Shown here: piece after piece, positions 35,866 to 47,231 of the stretch | Layout of the letters: the number at the start of each line of letters is the position of its first letter | How positions within the stretch are numbered: position 1 is the first letter of the stretch | From: Trichoderma breve | Taxonomy: Eukaryota > Ascomycota > Sordariomycetes > Hypocreales > Hypocreaceae | Assembly (NCBI RefSeq): GCF_028502605.1 | Contig: NC_079233.1 | Location: forward strand, 6,634,001 to 6,698,000 | DNA length: 64,000 nt | Reading direction: 5' to 3' | Program-made: the position numbers and the translations under genes | Notes under the pieces: model-generated | Told to the model about the DNA's origin: nothing | Databases searched by the model: none | Seen by the model: only the letters and a program-made list of their open reading frames with translations

Positions 35866-37159
35866 TGGGATGATTTGACGATGATGACGACTTCTGATGA
35901 CGATATATTTCTTGTTTTTTGTTTTGTGTCTATGTCATTATGTCTCTCTTCTCTTTTTTTACGTTATGATTGATGATTTTGTTTTCGCTTTTAATTTATA
36001 TATCGGGTACAAGAAATGATGGGCAAAGTTAATTTTTTTTGGCTTCTTTGTTTTGTTTTTCTGGTCAGATTTATAGAAAAGAAGCGAGTGCTTATGATAT
36101 TGATGACTTTTTGGATGATGATGATGATGTGATTACGGGGTTTAATGAGATGGATTTGAATAGGGAGAATGACTTGTTTCTTTTTAATGAATTACTTTTA
36201 TTCTTTCTTGTATCTTGATGAATGATGTGTATGATGGTATGAGAGTATTTGATGAAAAACTGCGTTGGGTGATGAAAACGACTGTGTATGGTAGTGAGAT
36301 GCAGGGTATGTTTGTTTGGTGAGTTCGATACGTGTGCAGTTTCGATCAGCGGTAATCTAGCAGGCATTATCACGATAACGAGAAAGAACAGGGTATACAA
36401 CTTGTGCATTGACCAATTTTCTTAACAAGCCACGTATATACACAATTTCCATATGAATCACAACAATCCTAGTTATAGCAAAAGGTGAATCATCAATAAA
36501 ACCAAGTGTCCATGTTAGCACAGCCCAGCCCCAAATCTGTGTCCCCAAACTTCAGCTCGCTGCCCAACACATTCCCTGTGCTATCCCAGTATTCAGCCTG
36601 ACTCAAATATTCAGCATATGAATAATTTGTCCTCAAAATAAGTAAACCATAATAATAATATGTTTTTAAGTAAATGTGTCAACCGGAATCCTTCATCCGG
36701 TTGCCGAGCCTGCCAGCTCCGCCTCAACGGTCTCACCTCCACTGTTTAGGCATCATCCTACGCTCGGGAAATTCCACACACAAGGCAACAGGATGCACTG
36801 CACTGCCCCCTATTCCTTTCAACACAAGAGGACAGAAATCCTATCGAATCACTCTATTTTCTCGCCATTATCTGATTGTGCCACTTGTCCGTAAGATTCT
36901 GGATCTTTGTCTCGTCTGATATTGAATAAAAGTGACGTATATAAAAGGATGATCCGCGCGCATGGCCTCAGGGATCGGGATTGATCAATAATACCTACGG
37001 TAGGCACCTGTTTTAAGAGCCGCAGCTTTAGCAGCTTTAGGCAAACGCAAACGCAGTCCGCGGCCAGAGTTACGGTGAAGCCCCAACTCAATTTCAGCCT
37101 CCAATCGTTATTGTTCCATTTATTATATAAAGATACGCTACGCATACACCGTATACACC
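35866..37159. other. AT-rich intergenic spacer
   Basis: No supported gene. It holds the 3' region of the DUF3824 gene (T-rich, about 35900-36060) and the promoter of the oxygenase gene. Frames here are short and lack motifs. Confidence 0.45.
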
Positions 37160-38099
37160 ATGCTTTCCAGGCTCTTCAAATCCATTACTTCCCCAGCATC
37201 TGAACAACAACAGCCCAACATGTCTGCCAGTCGATCTGCAAACGGCTTCATCCGCGTGGATTATTCCTCTAACCACGTTGACATTCCCGAATCATTTCTC
37301 ACCGGCCCGGCCACAGATCCCGTCACATTCCGTCCAGTACCGTGGAAAGAAACCGATGTACCTGAATACGCCAAGTGCAAGGCCTGGATCCTCGACAACG
37401 TCCTCTCTCTTGAAGAGTGCAACGAACTGATTGCCCTCGCCGAGGCCTCGGCGCCGCGCGAGAAGCCGGAAGATTCGCCTTGGAGGCCCGCTCTAATCAG
37501 CGTCGCGCCCGGGGTGGAAACTCGGGCTCCGGGATACCGCAACAGCGACCGCATCATCTGGGACAAGCAGCTTCTCGTGGACCGGCTGTGGGATCGGTGT
37601 GCTCAAGCTGAGGGACTGCAAGAGCTAGTTGCCACGGCCCCGTGCTCAAGGCCTGATCATAACCGCGGCAGGAAGGGCACATGGCAGTTTCATGGGCTGA
37701 ACGAGCGGATGCGCTTCCTCAAGTACACGCCTGGCATGTTCTTCAGACGTAAGTAGAGTAAACTCGCTCAGAATCATGCGAGACGGAATATTCAGCAGCT
37801 AACATGCCATCTCAGCACACTGTGACGCGGCGTATCGAGCCGACAACCCCGATGGCCCTATCATAGAGACGTATTATACCCTGCATCTCTACCTCAACGA
37901 TGAAGGCCTAGTCGGCGGCGCTACCGCCTTCTTGTCGCCTGATCGGAAGCGGCGCCTGGATGTCAATCCCAAGGCGGGCAGCGTCCTCATTTTCCAACAC
38001 CCTCTGCTGTTACACGAGGGAGCGGATGTAATCGAAGGAACCAAGTATACCATGAGGACGGAGATCATGTACCGTTGGGAGGACGAGGCCAAAAACTAA
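37160..38099 (+). CDS. 2-oxoglutarate/Fe(II)-dependent dioxygenase (prolyl-4-hydroxylase-like)
   Basis: Two exons (37160-37748, 37816-38099) encode 290 residues, joined at FFR|PHCD. The P4Hc-type fold is visible through the iron triad: His198 and Asp200 in the HxD motif PHCDAAYRAD, and His263 in PLLLHEGADV. Arg277 in KYTMRTEIMYR is the likely 2-oxoglutarate anchor. The segment YYTLHLYLNDEGLVGGATAF is a characteristic jelly-roll strand pair. The substrate cannot be told; fungal relatives of this layout act on proteins or small molecules. Translation may start at MLSRLF (37160) or at the internal MSASRS (37220). The first gives a slightly basic, Ser-rich N-terminus that could be a mitochondrial presequence. 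Confidence 0.88.
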
Positions 38100-38193
38100 G
38101 CGTCCTTTGTTCTGCGATTGTCATAATATGTATGTATGTAGCATTATACCAACTTGAGAATGAAATAGAAAGGCGAGTGCTGGAATATCAATC

Positions 38194-40752
38194 TCATCGC
38201 CCTTGCTTCGGCATCTTCTTTTCCTCCAACGCCTCAATGTCCTTTTTTTTGTGAAAGTGAGGCGCCAGCTCTGCTAGCCATCCAGCCTCAATCGGCATTA
38301 CGCTGCGCATATACTCCTTTGTCGTCTGCACCAGTTCAAAGTAAATCACCATCTTTTCTGGGGGGTCTATTGACATTAGCACGCTGCTCGGGTGAATCCA
38401 CACCGTCGTGCTGTTCTTGACCGTCCGGTAGCTGTCGCCGCTCTTCTGCAGGCGTGCTGCGTTGGGGAAGAATCCAGCCGTGATGGCGCGCTTGATAGGT
38501 CGTAGGTTGGTGGCGCCACATGTCGAGGGAGCGACCTCGACGCGCTCACAGAGCTTGGCCAGTTGATCTCGCACATCTCGGGCGCGAGTCAGAGACCGCT
38601 GCTGCAAAAAGTTCTCCTTGGCCCAGATGGGTGAAAAGCCGCTGTCAACCCATTGGTTCCAGATGTTGAGCAGTGTAACGTGGTCACCACCATCCTTGAT
38701 GGTGAAGCGGTTTCGGGCGCTATCGGCATGAATCTTCTTGTCCTTTGGTCTGAAGAAGAGCGCAGATGCTTCACCCAGCATGGAGACGATGGAGAGAACT
38801 TCTTCCACACAGCCCTCTTTGTCGGCTGCCAGCACGGCCTTTGCTAGCATAGGATCCGTCGGAAACTCGGCCATTTGCCGACCAATCTTGGTCAACTCGC
38901 CCTTGTGGTTGAGAGCCTGGAGGGCAAACAGCTGGTTCAAGGCACCGATGAGAGTCTCTGTCGGAGGTGGATCCATAAACTCAAAGTCTAAAAGTTCATT
39001 GATGCCTAGTGACTTGAGCTGCAGCACGACTCCGTTGAGGTTTGTCCGCTGGATTTCTGGCAGCGGCGACTCCTCCATCTCGTTCATATAAGCAAACTTG
39101 GTATACAATCGAAAGCACTTGCCCGGCCCTACACGACCGGCACGACCACTCCGCTGATTGGCTGATGCTCGAGAGCAAGGGACGACGACCAGGTTCGACA
39201 TGCCCGTGGCTGGGTTGTAGACATTCTCCTTGACGTAGCCGGGGTCGATGACATATACAATGCCGTCAATAGTCAAACTTGTCTCAGCAATGTTTGTTGC
39301 CAGTACGACTTTGCGTGCGCCGTCTGGAGTAGGTTCGAAAATCTTTGCCTGGAGTTCTGATGGCAGGTTGGCGTAGATAGGGCAGATGACCAATTCCTTG
39401 ATGCGATTTCCGAGCTTCTTTGCTGTCTCGGCAATTTCCATTTCGGCGGCTTCAATCTCGTCTTGTCCAGTAAGGAAAATGAGAATATCTCCCTTGCCCT
39501 GAGTTGTGTGGATCTGGAACACTGTTGTGATAGCTGCAGCTAGATAGTTGGCCTCGGGAGCAGGGGTATAGTAGATGTCAACGGGATACCGTCGGCCGGG
39601 GATGTTGAAGATGGGAGCGTCATCGAAATATGCTGCAAATTTCTCGGCGTTCATGGTAGCAGAAGAGATGAGGAGCTTTAGGTCTTTCCGTTCTCTCGCC
39701 AGATCCTTCACCAGGGCCAGCAAAATGTCGGTATGCACTGTCCGCTCGTGGGCCTCGTCGATCATGATGGCCGAGTACCCTGCCAAGTCTGGCTCAGTCA
39801 TAAACTCTCTCAGTAACATACCATCCGTCATGTACTTGAGAATCGTCTTTTCGCTGGAGCAGTCTTCGAATCGGATAGAGTAACCAACTTCGTGGCCAAG
39901 CTTGACACCAACTTCGTCGGCAACACGCGCAGCTACACTCATGGCAGCCACTCTTCGTGGTTGTGTGCATCCAACTTTCATGCCGTTCTTTGTATACCCT
40001 GCCTCATGGAGATACTGAGGGAGCTGAGTAGTCTTGCCACTGCCAGTTTCACCTACAATGACAAGGATCTGGTATTGCTCCAAGGCTTCCAGAAACTGAT
40101 CCCGGTACTGGTAGATGGGCAGACTTTTCCTCGTCTCCTGGATGGACAGGGCCTTCTTCTCTGCTGCTTCGATCTGGGCTTCCAGAAATTGTTGCTCCTT
40201 GGTCAGAGTCTTGCCCTCGCCTGGCATCCGTGAATCCATACTCCACTGGATATACTGGGCATCGTCCAAGACATAGCTGTAGTCTTCGTTTTCCCGTTCC
40301 CGGCCCTGGATCTGTGCCTTGGCTTTTGTGGTCTGCTCCCTCTCCCACTCGTCGTGCTCAGTGACAAACTTCTCCTGGCCGTACTCATCCCGCTCGACAT
40401 GGCGTTTATACAGCGCCTCTTCCTTCTTTTTCCGGTCCAGCTTTCCCTTTTCGGTGATGTAATCCTCTGGCATCACATATCCATCCTGGTGGTCGTCGAT
40501 CCTCAGCCGCTCCTCGGCCAGGCGCAGCAGCTCTCTGTTCTTTGCAAACTCTGCCTTTTCCCTTTCCGAGAGCCTGACGCCGCTCCTGAGCTCTGCCGTC
40601 TCCTCGGCGACTTGCCTCCTCAGCAGGGCCAGACGCTCAGCCTCTCTCTTCTTGAGATACTCCTGCCGCGACCTCATGCGGCTCTCCTGGTGGCGATCCG
40701 AGGAGGAACCGCCGTCGTCCATCGGGACAAAGGCATATTTCTTGGAACTCAT
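38194..40752 (-). CDS. PRP2: Spliceosomal DEAH-box ATPase Prp2 (DHX16/Cdc28 type)
   Basis: Prp2 remodels the activated spliceosome before the first splicing step. This single 852-residue exon carries all helicase motifs: I GETGSGKT (234-241), Ia [14 protein letters not shown] (332-335), III SAT (364-366), [14 protein letters not shown] and [22 protein letters not shown] (about 540). After these come the winged-helix, ratchet (HA2) and OB-fold parts, with [11 protein letters not shown] and [10 protein letters not shown]. The region before the helicase core is a charged coil (residues 20-150) with [13 protein letters not shown], a Prp2-specific stretch that distinguishes it from Prp16, Prp22 and Prp43. 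Human DHX16 is nearly 200 residues longer at the N-terminus. No upstream exon is obvious before the ATG, so a naturally short N-terminus is possible. Confidence 0.95.
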   Translation of the reverse strand: MSSKKYAFVPMDDGGSSSDRHQESRMRSRQEYLKKREAERLALLRRQVAEETAELRSGVRLSEREKAEFAKNRELLRLAEERLRIDDHQDGYVMPEDYITEKGKLDRKKKEEALYKRHVERDEYGQEKFVTEHDEWEREQTTKAKAQIQGRERENEDYSYVLDDAQYIQWSMDSRMPGEGKTLTKEQQFLEAQIEAAEKKALSIQETRKSLPIYQYRDQFLEALEQYQILVIVGETGSGKTTQLPQYLHEAGYTKNGMKVGCTQPRRVAAMSVAARVADEVGVKLGHEVGYSIRFEDCSSEKTILKYMTDGMLLREFMTEPDLAGYSAIMIDEAHERTVHTDILLALVKDLARERKDLKLLISSATMNAEKFAAYFDDAPIFNIPGRRYPVDIYYTPAPEANYLAAAITTVFQIHTTQGKGDILIFLTGQDEIEAAEMEIAETAKKLGNRIKELVICPIYANLPSELQAKIFEPTPDGARKVVLATNIAETSLTIDGIVYVIDPGYVKENVYNPATGMSNLVVVPCSRASANQRSGRAGRVGPGKCFRLYTKFAYMNEMEESPLPEIQRTNLNGVVLQLKSLGINELLDFEFMDPPPTETLIGALNQLFALQALNHKGELTKIGRQMAEFPTDPMLAKAVLAADKEGCVEEVLSIVSMLGEASALFFRPKDKKIHADSARNRFTIKDGGDHVTLLNIWNQWVDSGFSPIWAKENFLQQRSLTRARDVRDQLAKLCERVEVAPSTCGATNLRPIKRAITAGFFPNAARLQKSGDSYRTVKNSTTVWIHPSSVLMSIDPPEKMVIYFELVQTTKEYMRSVMPIEAGWLAELAPHFHKKKDIEALEEKKMPKQGR

Positions 40753-41257
40753 CTTGCTGGGCTGAGCTGAGCTGTAACAGTAACAAGCCTCACTTCACTT
40801 GGACCAGGCAGAGAGAGATGATGCTCTTTGTTTCTTTTTCTCTGGCTTGACCGCGGCCAGCCTGTTCAAGGTGAGACGCGATGCTTGCCTAAAGTAGAGA
40901 GCCAGTGTCGAATTTTAGTGGAGATGGAGATGCTGGGTCTCTCGTTAGTCCGCTGTTAATCCGCCGGCCAATCGGCGCACTCCGATAGCGCTGTCAACCG
41001 GCTTATCGGTTATGATGCATGCTGCAGGCTAATTTGGCCCATTGAATGCCGCTGGAAATGTTAACACGCTGTAAACTTACAAACCGTCGTTCGGCCTTGT
41101 GTCGAGCTTGTCTTTCCTTTTGCACAGCCCTGCCACCGAAGCAGCTCAGGAGGGGAGATTTGGTTTTATGGTCCCTTCGAACCTTTAATCTCTGTTCTAA
41201 TTCATTTCTTTTTCAATTTGAACATCATTGGCATAGTTCACAGAATACCTGCACATC
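40753..41257. promoter_or_regulatory. Divergent promoter between PRP2 and the ER DnaJ gene
   Basis: This 505-bp interval separates two opposed start codons and must contain both promoters. I see no TATA consensus and no clear coding potential. Confidence 0.55.
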
Positions 41258-42624
41258 ATGATACTTCGCGGGGCGATCTTCGTCTTGCTGGCGCTGGTAT
41301 CGCTTGCGTTCTGCGCCGAAGACTTTTACAAAGTGCGACAAGATTCTTTCTTCTCCATGAGTACCAATTATGCTAACGTGCCTGAATTAGCTTCTGGGAG
41401 TCGACAAATCTGCCACAGACAAGCAGCTGAAGTCTGCGTATCGACAGCTCTCCAAGAAATACCACCCAGACAAGAACCCGTACGCTATCCTCTGACTAGA
41501 CGCAGCCTATCTTCTTGCCAACGTTGACTAATTGCTCTGTTGTTTTTAGAGGCGATGAAACTGCGCACGAGAAATTCGTTCAAGTGTCCGAAGCCTACGA
41601 AGTCCTAAGCGATTCCGAGCTTCGCAAGGTCTACGATCGCTATGGTCACGAGGGCGTCAAGTCCCATCGCCAGGGTGGTGGCGGTGGTGGTGGTGATCCC
41701 TATGACCTGTTCAGCAGATTCTTCGGTGGCCACGGCCACTTCGGCAGATCTAACCGTGAGCCCCGAGGCAGCAACATCGAAGTTCAAGTAGAGATTTCCC
41801 TTCGCGACTTTTACAACGGCGCAACTACCGAGTTCCAGTGGGAGAAGCAGCATATCTGTGAAAGGTGCGAGGGATCGGGCAGTGCAGACGGAAAGGTCGA
41901 GACCTGCAATGTTTGCGGTGGACACGGTATCCGGATTGTCAAGCAGCAGCTTGTTCCTGGCATGTTCCAGCAGATGCAGGTTCGCTGCGATCACTGTGGC
42001 GGCTCAGGAAAGACCATTAAGAACAAGTGCCCCATCTGTCATGGCAGCCGTGTCGAGCGAAAGTTGGCGACCATTAGCCTGACCGTGGAGAGAGGCGTCG
42101 CACGAGACTCCAAAGTGGTGTTTGAGAACGAAGCCGACCAGAGTCCCGACTGGGTTCCCGGTGATCTCATTGTCAACCTTGGCGAGAAGGCTCCATCCTA
42201 CGACGACAACCCCGATCGCGTCGATGGCACTTTCTTCCGGCGCAAAGGCCACGACCTGTACTGGACCGAAGTCCTCTCCCTTCGCGAGGCCTGGATGGGT
42301 GGCTGGACTCGCAACCTCACCCACCTCGACAAGCATGTTGTTCGTCTGGGTCGCGAACGAGGCCAGGTCATTCAGAGCGGACATGTGGAAACCGTTCCTG
42401 GAGAAGGTATGCCCAAGTGGCACGAAGAGGGCGAGAGCGTTTACCACACCCACGAATTTGGAAACCTATATGTTACATATGAAGTGATCTTGCCAGACCA
42501 GATGGACAAGAAGATGGAGGGCGAATTCTGGGACCTCTGGGAGAAGTGGAGGCTCAAGAAGGGCGTGGACTTGCACAAAGATAGCGGGCGGCCTGACAAG
42601 CCGCATGAACGCGATGAGTTATGA
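41258..42624 (+). CDS. SCJ1: ER-lumenal DnaJ (Hsp40) co-chaperone, Scj1/ERdj3 type
   Basis: This co-chaperone stimulates BiP/Kar2 in the ER lumen. Three exons (41258-41332, 41391-41479, 41550-42624) give 412 residues. Residues 1-19 form a signal peptide ([20 protein letters not shown]). The J domain spans about 20-90, with its HPD motif at residues 50-52 encoded by exon 2. A Gly/Phe-rich linker ([20 protein letters not shown]) follows. The zinc region has four CxxC units: [25 protein letters not shown] and CPICHGSR, the last lacking the final glycine. The substrate-binding domains end with the ER retrieval signal RDEL, which settles the location. Intron 1 has branch GCTAAC, and the intron 2 donor is GTACGC. 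Type I Hsp40 architecture is complete. Confidence 0.96.
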
Positions 42625-43165
42625 GATGTGATAAAAGAGGGATACAATTGCAGCAAAAGGGGAGCAAGAGGAGTTATGTAGGGCATCATGTCATGTAATC
42701 TTTTCATCTACCATAGACTTGTGGATCGTATATATACAGAGCGTGAAAAGTACCATCAGCTATCGGATGTTTGTGTGGTGTCGCCATGGTTAGTGTGTCT
42801 TCTGGAAGAGTAATACAAGGCTGTTGCTTGATGGAAGGCTACAGCAGTCGGCTTGGAACGTTGAATTTCCATGATCATTTCCATGGGACACGTTTTGCAG
42901 CCTTCTGGCTACTCGGATGTTCTCTGTCTCTTCCTCTACAATACGCTCCACATCCCGACGGACTGGTACATGTAAGTAGCTTGGTTAGCTTCCTCTTTTG
43001 AGGGATATGATGGAAAGAGTCGAAGTACTTTTTAATACAGAATTTTACAGTGATTTGGGGTGCTGTCTACATGTACACGTATGTAAACTTTATGTATAAG
43101 TTAATCGGTTCCATTATGAGATACTTCTGATAGGCAAGATATACTTCAACACTTAATAATACTGG
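42625..43165. other. Convergent 3' spacer
   Basis: This holds the 3' ends of two convergent genes. I see nothing else in it. Confidence 0.45.
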
Positions 43166-43543
43166 TCAAGTAAGCAAACAAGGTAAACAAACAAGGAGCC
43201 ACTGTATTCCCATGATCTTCCCAGACCCCCCCTTCAATTTCCCTTCTTGTTCCCTTCCCCGAGGTACGACTCCCTTTAGGGGGACACCCCGCTCCTTTCC
43301 AAATGCCAACCACTTCATCATGGCCTTTTCTTGCTTCCTGAACTTGGGCATGACGATGAATTCGCTCCTCTCCTTAATCTGGAACATGCGGAGGTCTTCC
43401 GCCAGAGCCTTCATGGCAGCTTCGCTTCTGATGCGTTCTGCCTCAGGGAGAACCGGTCGGGGACCCGGTCGGACGAAATTGTTGCTGCTGCCCACGGGCC
43501 GCCAGCTTTTTGGTCTGGAGGAAGACAGTATAGAGGAAGGCAT
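43166..43543 (-). CDS. Small hypothetical basic protein
   Basis: This is a 125-residue frame that I do not recognise. It starts MPSSILSSSRPKSWRPVGSS. Its central helix-rich part (ERIRSEAAMKALAEDLRMFQ and FRKQEKAMMKWLAFGKERG) is amphipathic and basic and looks like a genuine small domain. It ends in a hydrophobic tail (GIQWLLVCLPCLL) that might be a tail anchor or the read-through of a missed intron. A TATA-like box lies about 230 bp upstream on the same strand. Moderate confidence only. Confidence 0.5.
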   Translation of the reverse strand: MPSSILSSSRPKSWRPVGSSNNFVRPGPRPVLPEAERIRSEAAMKALAEDLRMFQIKERSEFIVMPKFRKQEKAMMKWLAFGKERGVPLKGVVPRGREQEGKLKGGSGKIMGIQWLLVCLPCLLT

Positions 43544-43772
43544 GGCTGGACGTTGTTGTGGTATGGAGTGGTGAGTGATGTTGAGGTTTGGTATGGTTGA
43601 GTGAGATTGAGAGGCGTTGTTTGAAGTGGTGGATGTTTGTATCGAGGTACAAGAAGATTGTACTATTGAGAGTGGGCGTTGGATTATGTGAGCGTGTGAA
43701 GAAAGCTGGAGCTGGATGTGCGTTTGTGTATGGGTGAAGATGAGGAGAGGGGGGCCGGGGGGATGAGGCCCC

Positions 43773-43780
43773 CTTATATA
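43773..43780 (-). promoter_or_regulatory. TATA box upstream of the small basic protein gene
   Basis: The minus strand reads TATATAAG followed by a G-rich stretch, 230 bp before the start codon at 43543. No other gene on that strand could use it. Confidence 0.5.
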
Positions 43781-44752
43781 GACGCCACTGGAGAGAGGAA
43801 TTTGAGTTCAGATGATCTTCCGGATGTTTACCGTTTCATCTTGACTTATTCATATCTATAGTTTCTGTAGATGAGAGATATGAGGTATAGGAATATAACT
43901 CAATCTCGTCCTGAATTACGCCATGGGCCATGTAGGCTTCGGGGGTGTAAGGGCGTAGATGTTGCTTCAGTCGAACGTGAATTCTAGGACAAGACGGAGA
44001 AGCAATTGAGAAATATATAACATCAAAAGATGGATCTTTTCGACTATATAATGTAGCTTATTGTCTTGAACATTTCTTTCGTTGGACACAAGCGATACTG
44101 TGTTGTTGACTAGAATCATTTTCTCGTATATTTTCATCTCGGCATTGCAAAGTACTAGCAACTGTTTTTGTAAACAACGCAATTCTTGCTTTTAAACCTC
44201 CCTTGGACAATGGACGCCTCATCGACCGGTGACTCATCGTCAAACTATCGCCATATCAGAGTTCCCGTTTCGCAAGCCAGTGGTGGTTTATCGTACACCA
44301 CAGAAATAACTTCAGTAGCCCATTCGTTGTTGATTAAACAAACTCTGTGAACATCACACGTTGCGATGGTAACCATGTGTACCTTTGGTGGGATGAACCG
44401 TATTCGGGTTATCAAGATGTGTTTGTTTTGTTGTGGCGCTCAGTATGGTATGACTCATGAGCGAATTATAGCCATGCTGGATTGCTGAGAGTACTTGCAG
44501 GATGTATTTATTTCGGATGCCGTATGTCCAGTAGGATCATCTATTGCGGTGGATTCCCTCCGTTGTGTGAAAGGGGAAGCTCAGCAGAGGAGTAGTTGCA
44601 AATCATCAAATTGCGAAGCATAATTGAGAACGCAGTCTTCGTTTTCTCAGCGATATCTCAACCTTGATTCATCCGTGCATTGTGCTGTGTATTGTTGAGT
44701 ATACAATTTTCGAGCAAATTCCAAGCTTGTATTGTCAAACGAGCACCCTTAA
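43781..44752. other. AT-rich spacer at the core/accessory boundary
   Basis: I see no gene. Frames are short and without motifs. From here rightwards the conserved housekeeping genes stop and regulators, metabolic genes and NLRs begin. Confidence 0.45.
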
Positions 44753-46440
44753 TCAAGTAGAACGGGCTTCTTCAATTTGCAGCCATAGTTTATAGCCGGC
44801 GGTCTCATGGATTGGCTTAATCAACAAGATGTCGCTCAGCTCCGCCTGCAGTGACTTCCAGCCAGCCTCACCAGTCATGTTGTTCTCTGATGTGGCAGTT
44901 GCCAGTTGTTGGAGGAACCACTGCTGTTCGGCGGTCCCATCTGTAGCAGCCATGCCGCCGATAAATAGCTTCCACCTTGTCAGCGGTGCTGAAGATTGTA
45001 GACAGCCTTGGATGGAAGCTTGGAGCTTGCGGACCAAATTCATCGATGTCACGTTCAGACGATCTGTTGATACGATGGATTTGATGTATGTGATGAGGCA
45101 GATTCGCAGGCTGTCGTCGCAACTGGGCATTGTGTCGGATTGACAATTGAGCAGGCGGTTGTAGAGCCCAAAGACAGTCTCATAGAGATAAGTCGTGTCC
45201 AGCTTGATGTTTCGAGTCATTGCATCTTCAATAGTGGTGCTGACTTGTAAGACATCCTGAAATATGCTGAAAAGACTCGATGGAATCCGGCATTCAGATG
45301 AGGAGGCTTCAGATACTTCCGAGTATGGACTATCTTCAGAGGTAGTACTTGGAGAGTCACATAGACCCTCTATAAGTGGGGGTCTATCCAGGTCTACCGC
45401 GATATCAAAAACGCCTCTGACAGGATACTGTTAGCTAGGGCTACTCGAGAGTGGATTTGCAGTTCTTACCGGTATAACTTGGATCTCATCCCCTCATGAA
45501 TCTTGGAGAAGCCTCCTCGTAACTTGACGAGTTCTGCGAGGCCTTTGGCGTGAATCCATGCCTTGTCATAATTGCCTTGTTCATTCTGGACCTCGTTAGT
45601 TGAGGGGAATACAATCTGAAAAGCAGAGAGGGTTCCAAAACTTACGCTCCACATGGAAAGGCACGAAATTGCCCCCAGTGTTTGATCAGAGGGAAGAGCG
45701 CCCGATGCAACTCGGCCCTTGAGTTGCCGCAGCGCTTCATCGAGAAGAGTGTGGGAATCTACATAGTTGGAAGAAGCTCCCGTCACTGCAGCAAGCGAGC
45801 TGGCGGATAGAGATAAGATGATGCACCGCCAGACTTCGTCCTGCATCATTCGAGGGAACCAGTCCCTTTTGGCGGGGTTGAACATCAGGCATGGAAGGGT
45901 GTAAGCGTCAGCGGCTATTGAGTGAAAGTCTTTTTTCTCGCAGTCAGTTATTCTGAGATGCAATCATTAGATGGTATTGTAGGATGTGTAAAGCAGCATA
46001 CAAAAGTTTATATAAAGCAGCGCATGCCCAACCAGGGTCACAGGTAGATCTGGAAAGTTGGCGCTTGGATTTTGAGACAATGACAACTTCGGCTGCGGCT
46101 GCTGTTTTATAGGAACGACAGCTCGCTCTTTGGGTGAGACGGTTGGAGCTTCATTCCGCCGCCTGCGCTTGTCTTTTGGTCGCCTTGCTAGTTGCTGGTC
46201 CTTGCGAGGTGTATAGGAGACAAACTCCCACGATGCTCCGTCGGCAGCCTCGCTCTTGGCCTTGACGCTTTTACTTGTGCTTGCTGCTGTAGTTGCCAGG
46301 GGAGTTGGGTCGGGAGCTGCGCGCATCGTCTTGGAGCGAGTCTCCCATTGAATCTCGCGCCCGGGTTTAGAGCTGCTGACCTTGTGGACCAGGAAGACGG
46401 CATTGCTGGGGAGAATGACGCTCTCGCCTTTGTTCGACAT
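44753..46440 (-). CDS. Fungal_trans_2 regulator-like protein without a zinc cluster
   Basis: The protein resembles the fungal Fungal_trans_2 (DUF3468) proteins that have the regulatory domain but no Zn2Cys6 finger. Exon 1 from 46440 encodes an unstructured N-terminus with the motif WEFVSYTPRKDQ and a basic stretch RRPKDKRRRRNE, a likely nuclear signal. Exon 2 (45952-45646) has MFNPAKRDWFPRMMQDEVW, followed by exon 3 (45585-45470) with AWIHAKGLAELVKLRGGF, the family's signature. Exon 4 (45416-44753) completes the helical domain. Introns 2 and 3 have clear GTAAGT/GTAAGA donors and CTAAC branch sites. The exon 1-2 junction near 45955-46010 is unresolved: the obvious donor (GTATGC) and acceptor (CTCAG) are out of phase, so it may use another site or be broken. 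The target is unknown. Confidence 0.75.
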
Positions 46441-47231
46441 GGCGGCTGAAGAGGGCTAAGATGGACTCATAGACTGGGGTTGAAAATCTGTACTGTGAAG
46501 CTGTAGATGAGGAGGGAGGCAAATTGATCGTGAGAAGTCGTGTGATGGGATGAATTACCGACACTTGACGACACTGGAATACGGCCAATGACAAAGCAAG
46601 CACCCATTTCGGTCGGTCCGTCGGTCAGCTTCAGGATTTTAGTGCTGGAGCTTGTTATCTCTTAGACTCGCACCGCCACAATTGTTCCATCAATCGACAC
46701 TGTTGCCTCAATGCATGATCTTCCTTTTATATTGCCCTTCTGGTTTGTTAAATTATATTCATTATGCATCTTTTGGGTAGATTAGAAAGATATTTAACAG
46801 GCGAATGACCGTCACAATGCAGAGCTCAGTGCTATGGCAGCGCGCTTATACAGGGTTTTGGTGACTCTCCACACAACTCATGATATTGCTTCAACTCTAT
46901 CCTCTGACGTCAACCCACAAGCTCACGCCAAAAGAACTGAAGATGAGACGTTCAATAAGCATGTTGAGTAAGTCGAGTTTCTGTACAAGACTACGCTGTA
47001 TTTGCGCGCGTCAATTACTATTACCATTACTTTTCCATTTACAAGTGCCCACGCGCCGTCCTACTTCTCGTATTTATTTGAAATAGTGTATTATAACTGT
47101 GCAACTATGTCCGGTGATTAGTATATACACTCCGAATGTCCTCCTATATCGCCAAAGTGTAGGAATTGGTAAGCAGCAGGAATATCCCGTCAGCGTCACA
47201 CCACTCCGTCAACTAATAACTAATCAACAAA
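46441..47231. other. Spacer between two regulator genes
   Basis: I see no gene. The interval should hold the promoter of the 44753-46440 gene and the 3' region of the zinc-cluster gene. AT-rich. Confidence 0.45.
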
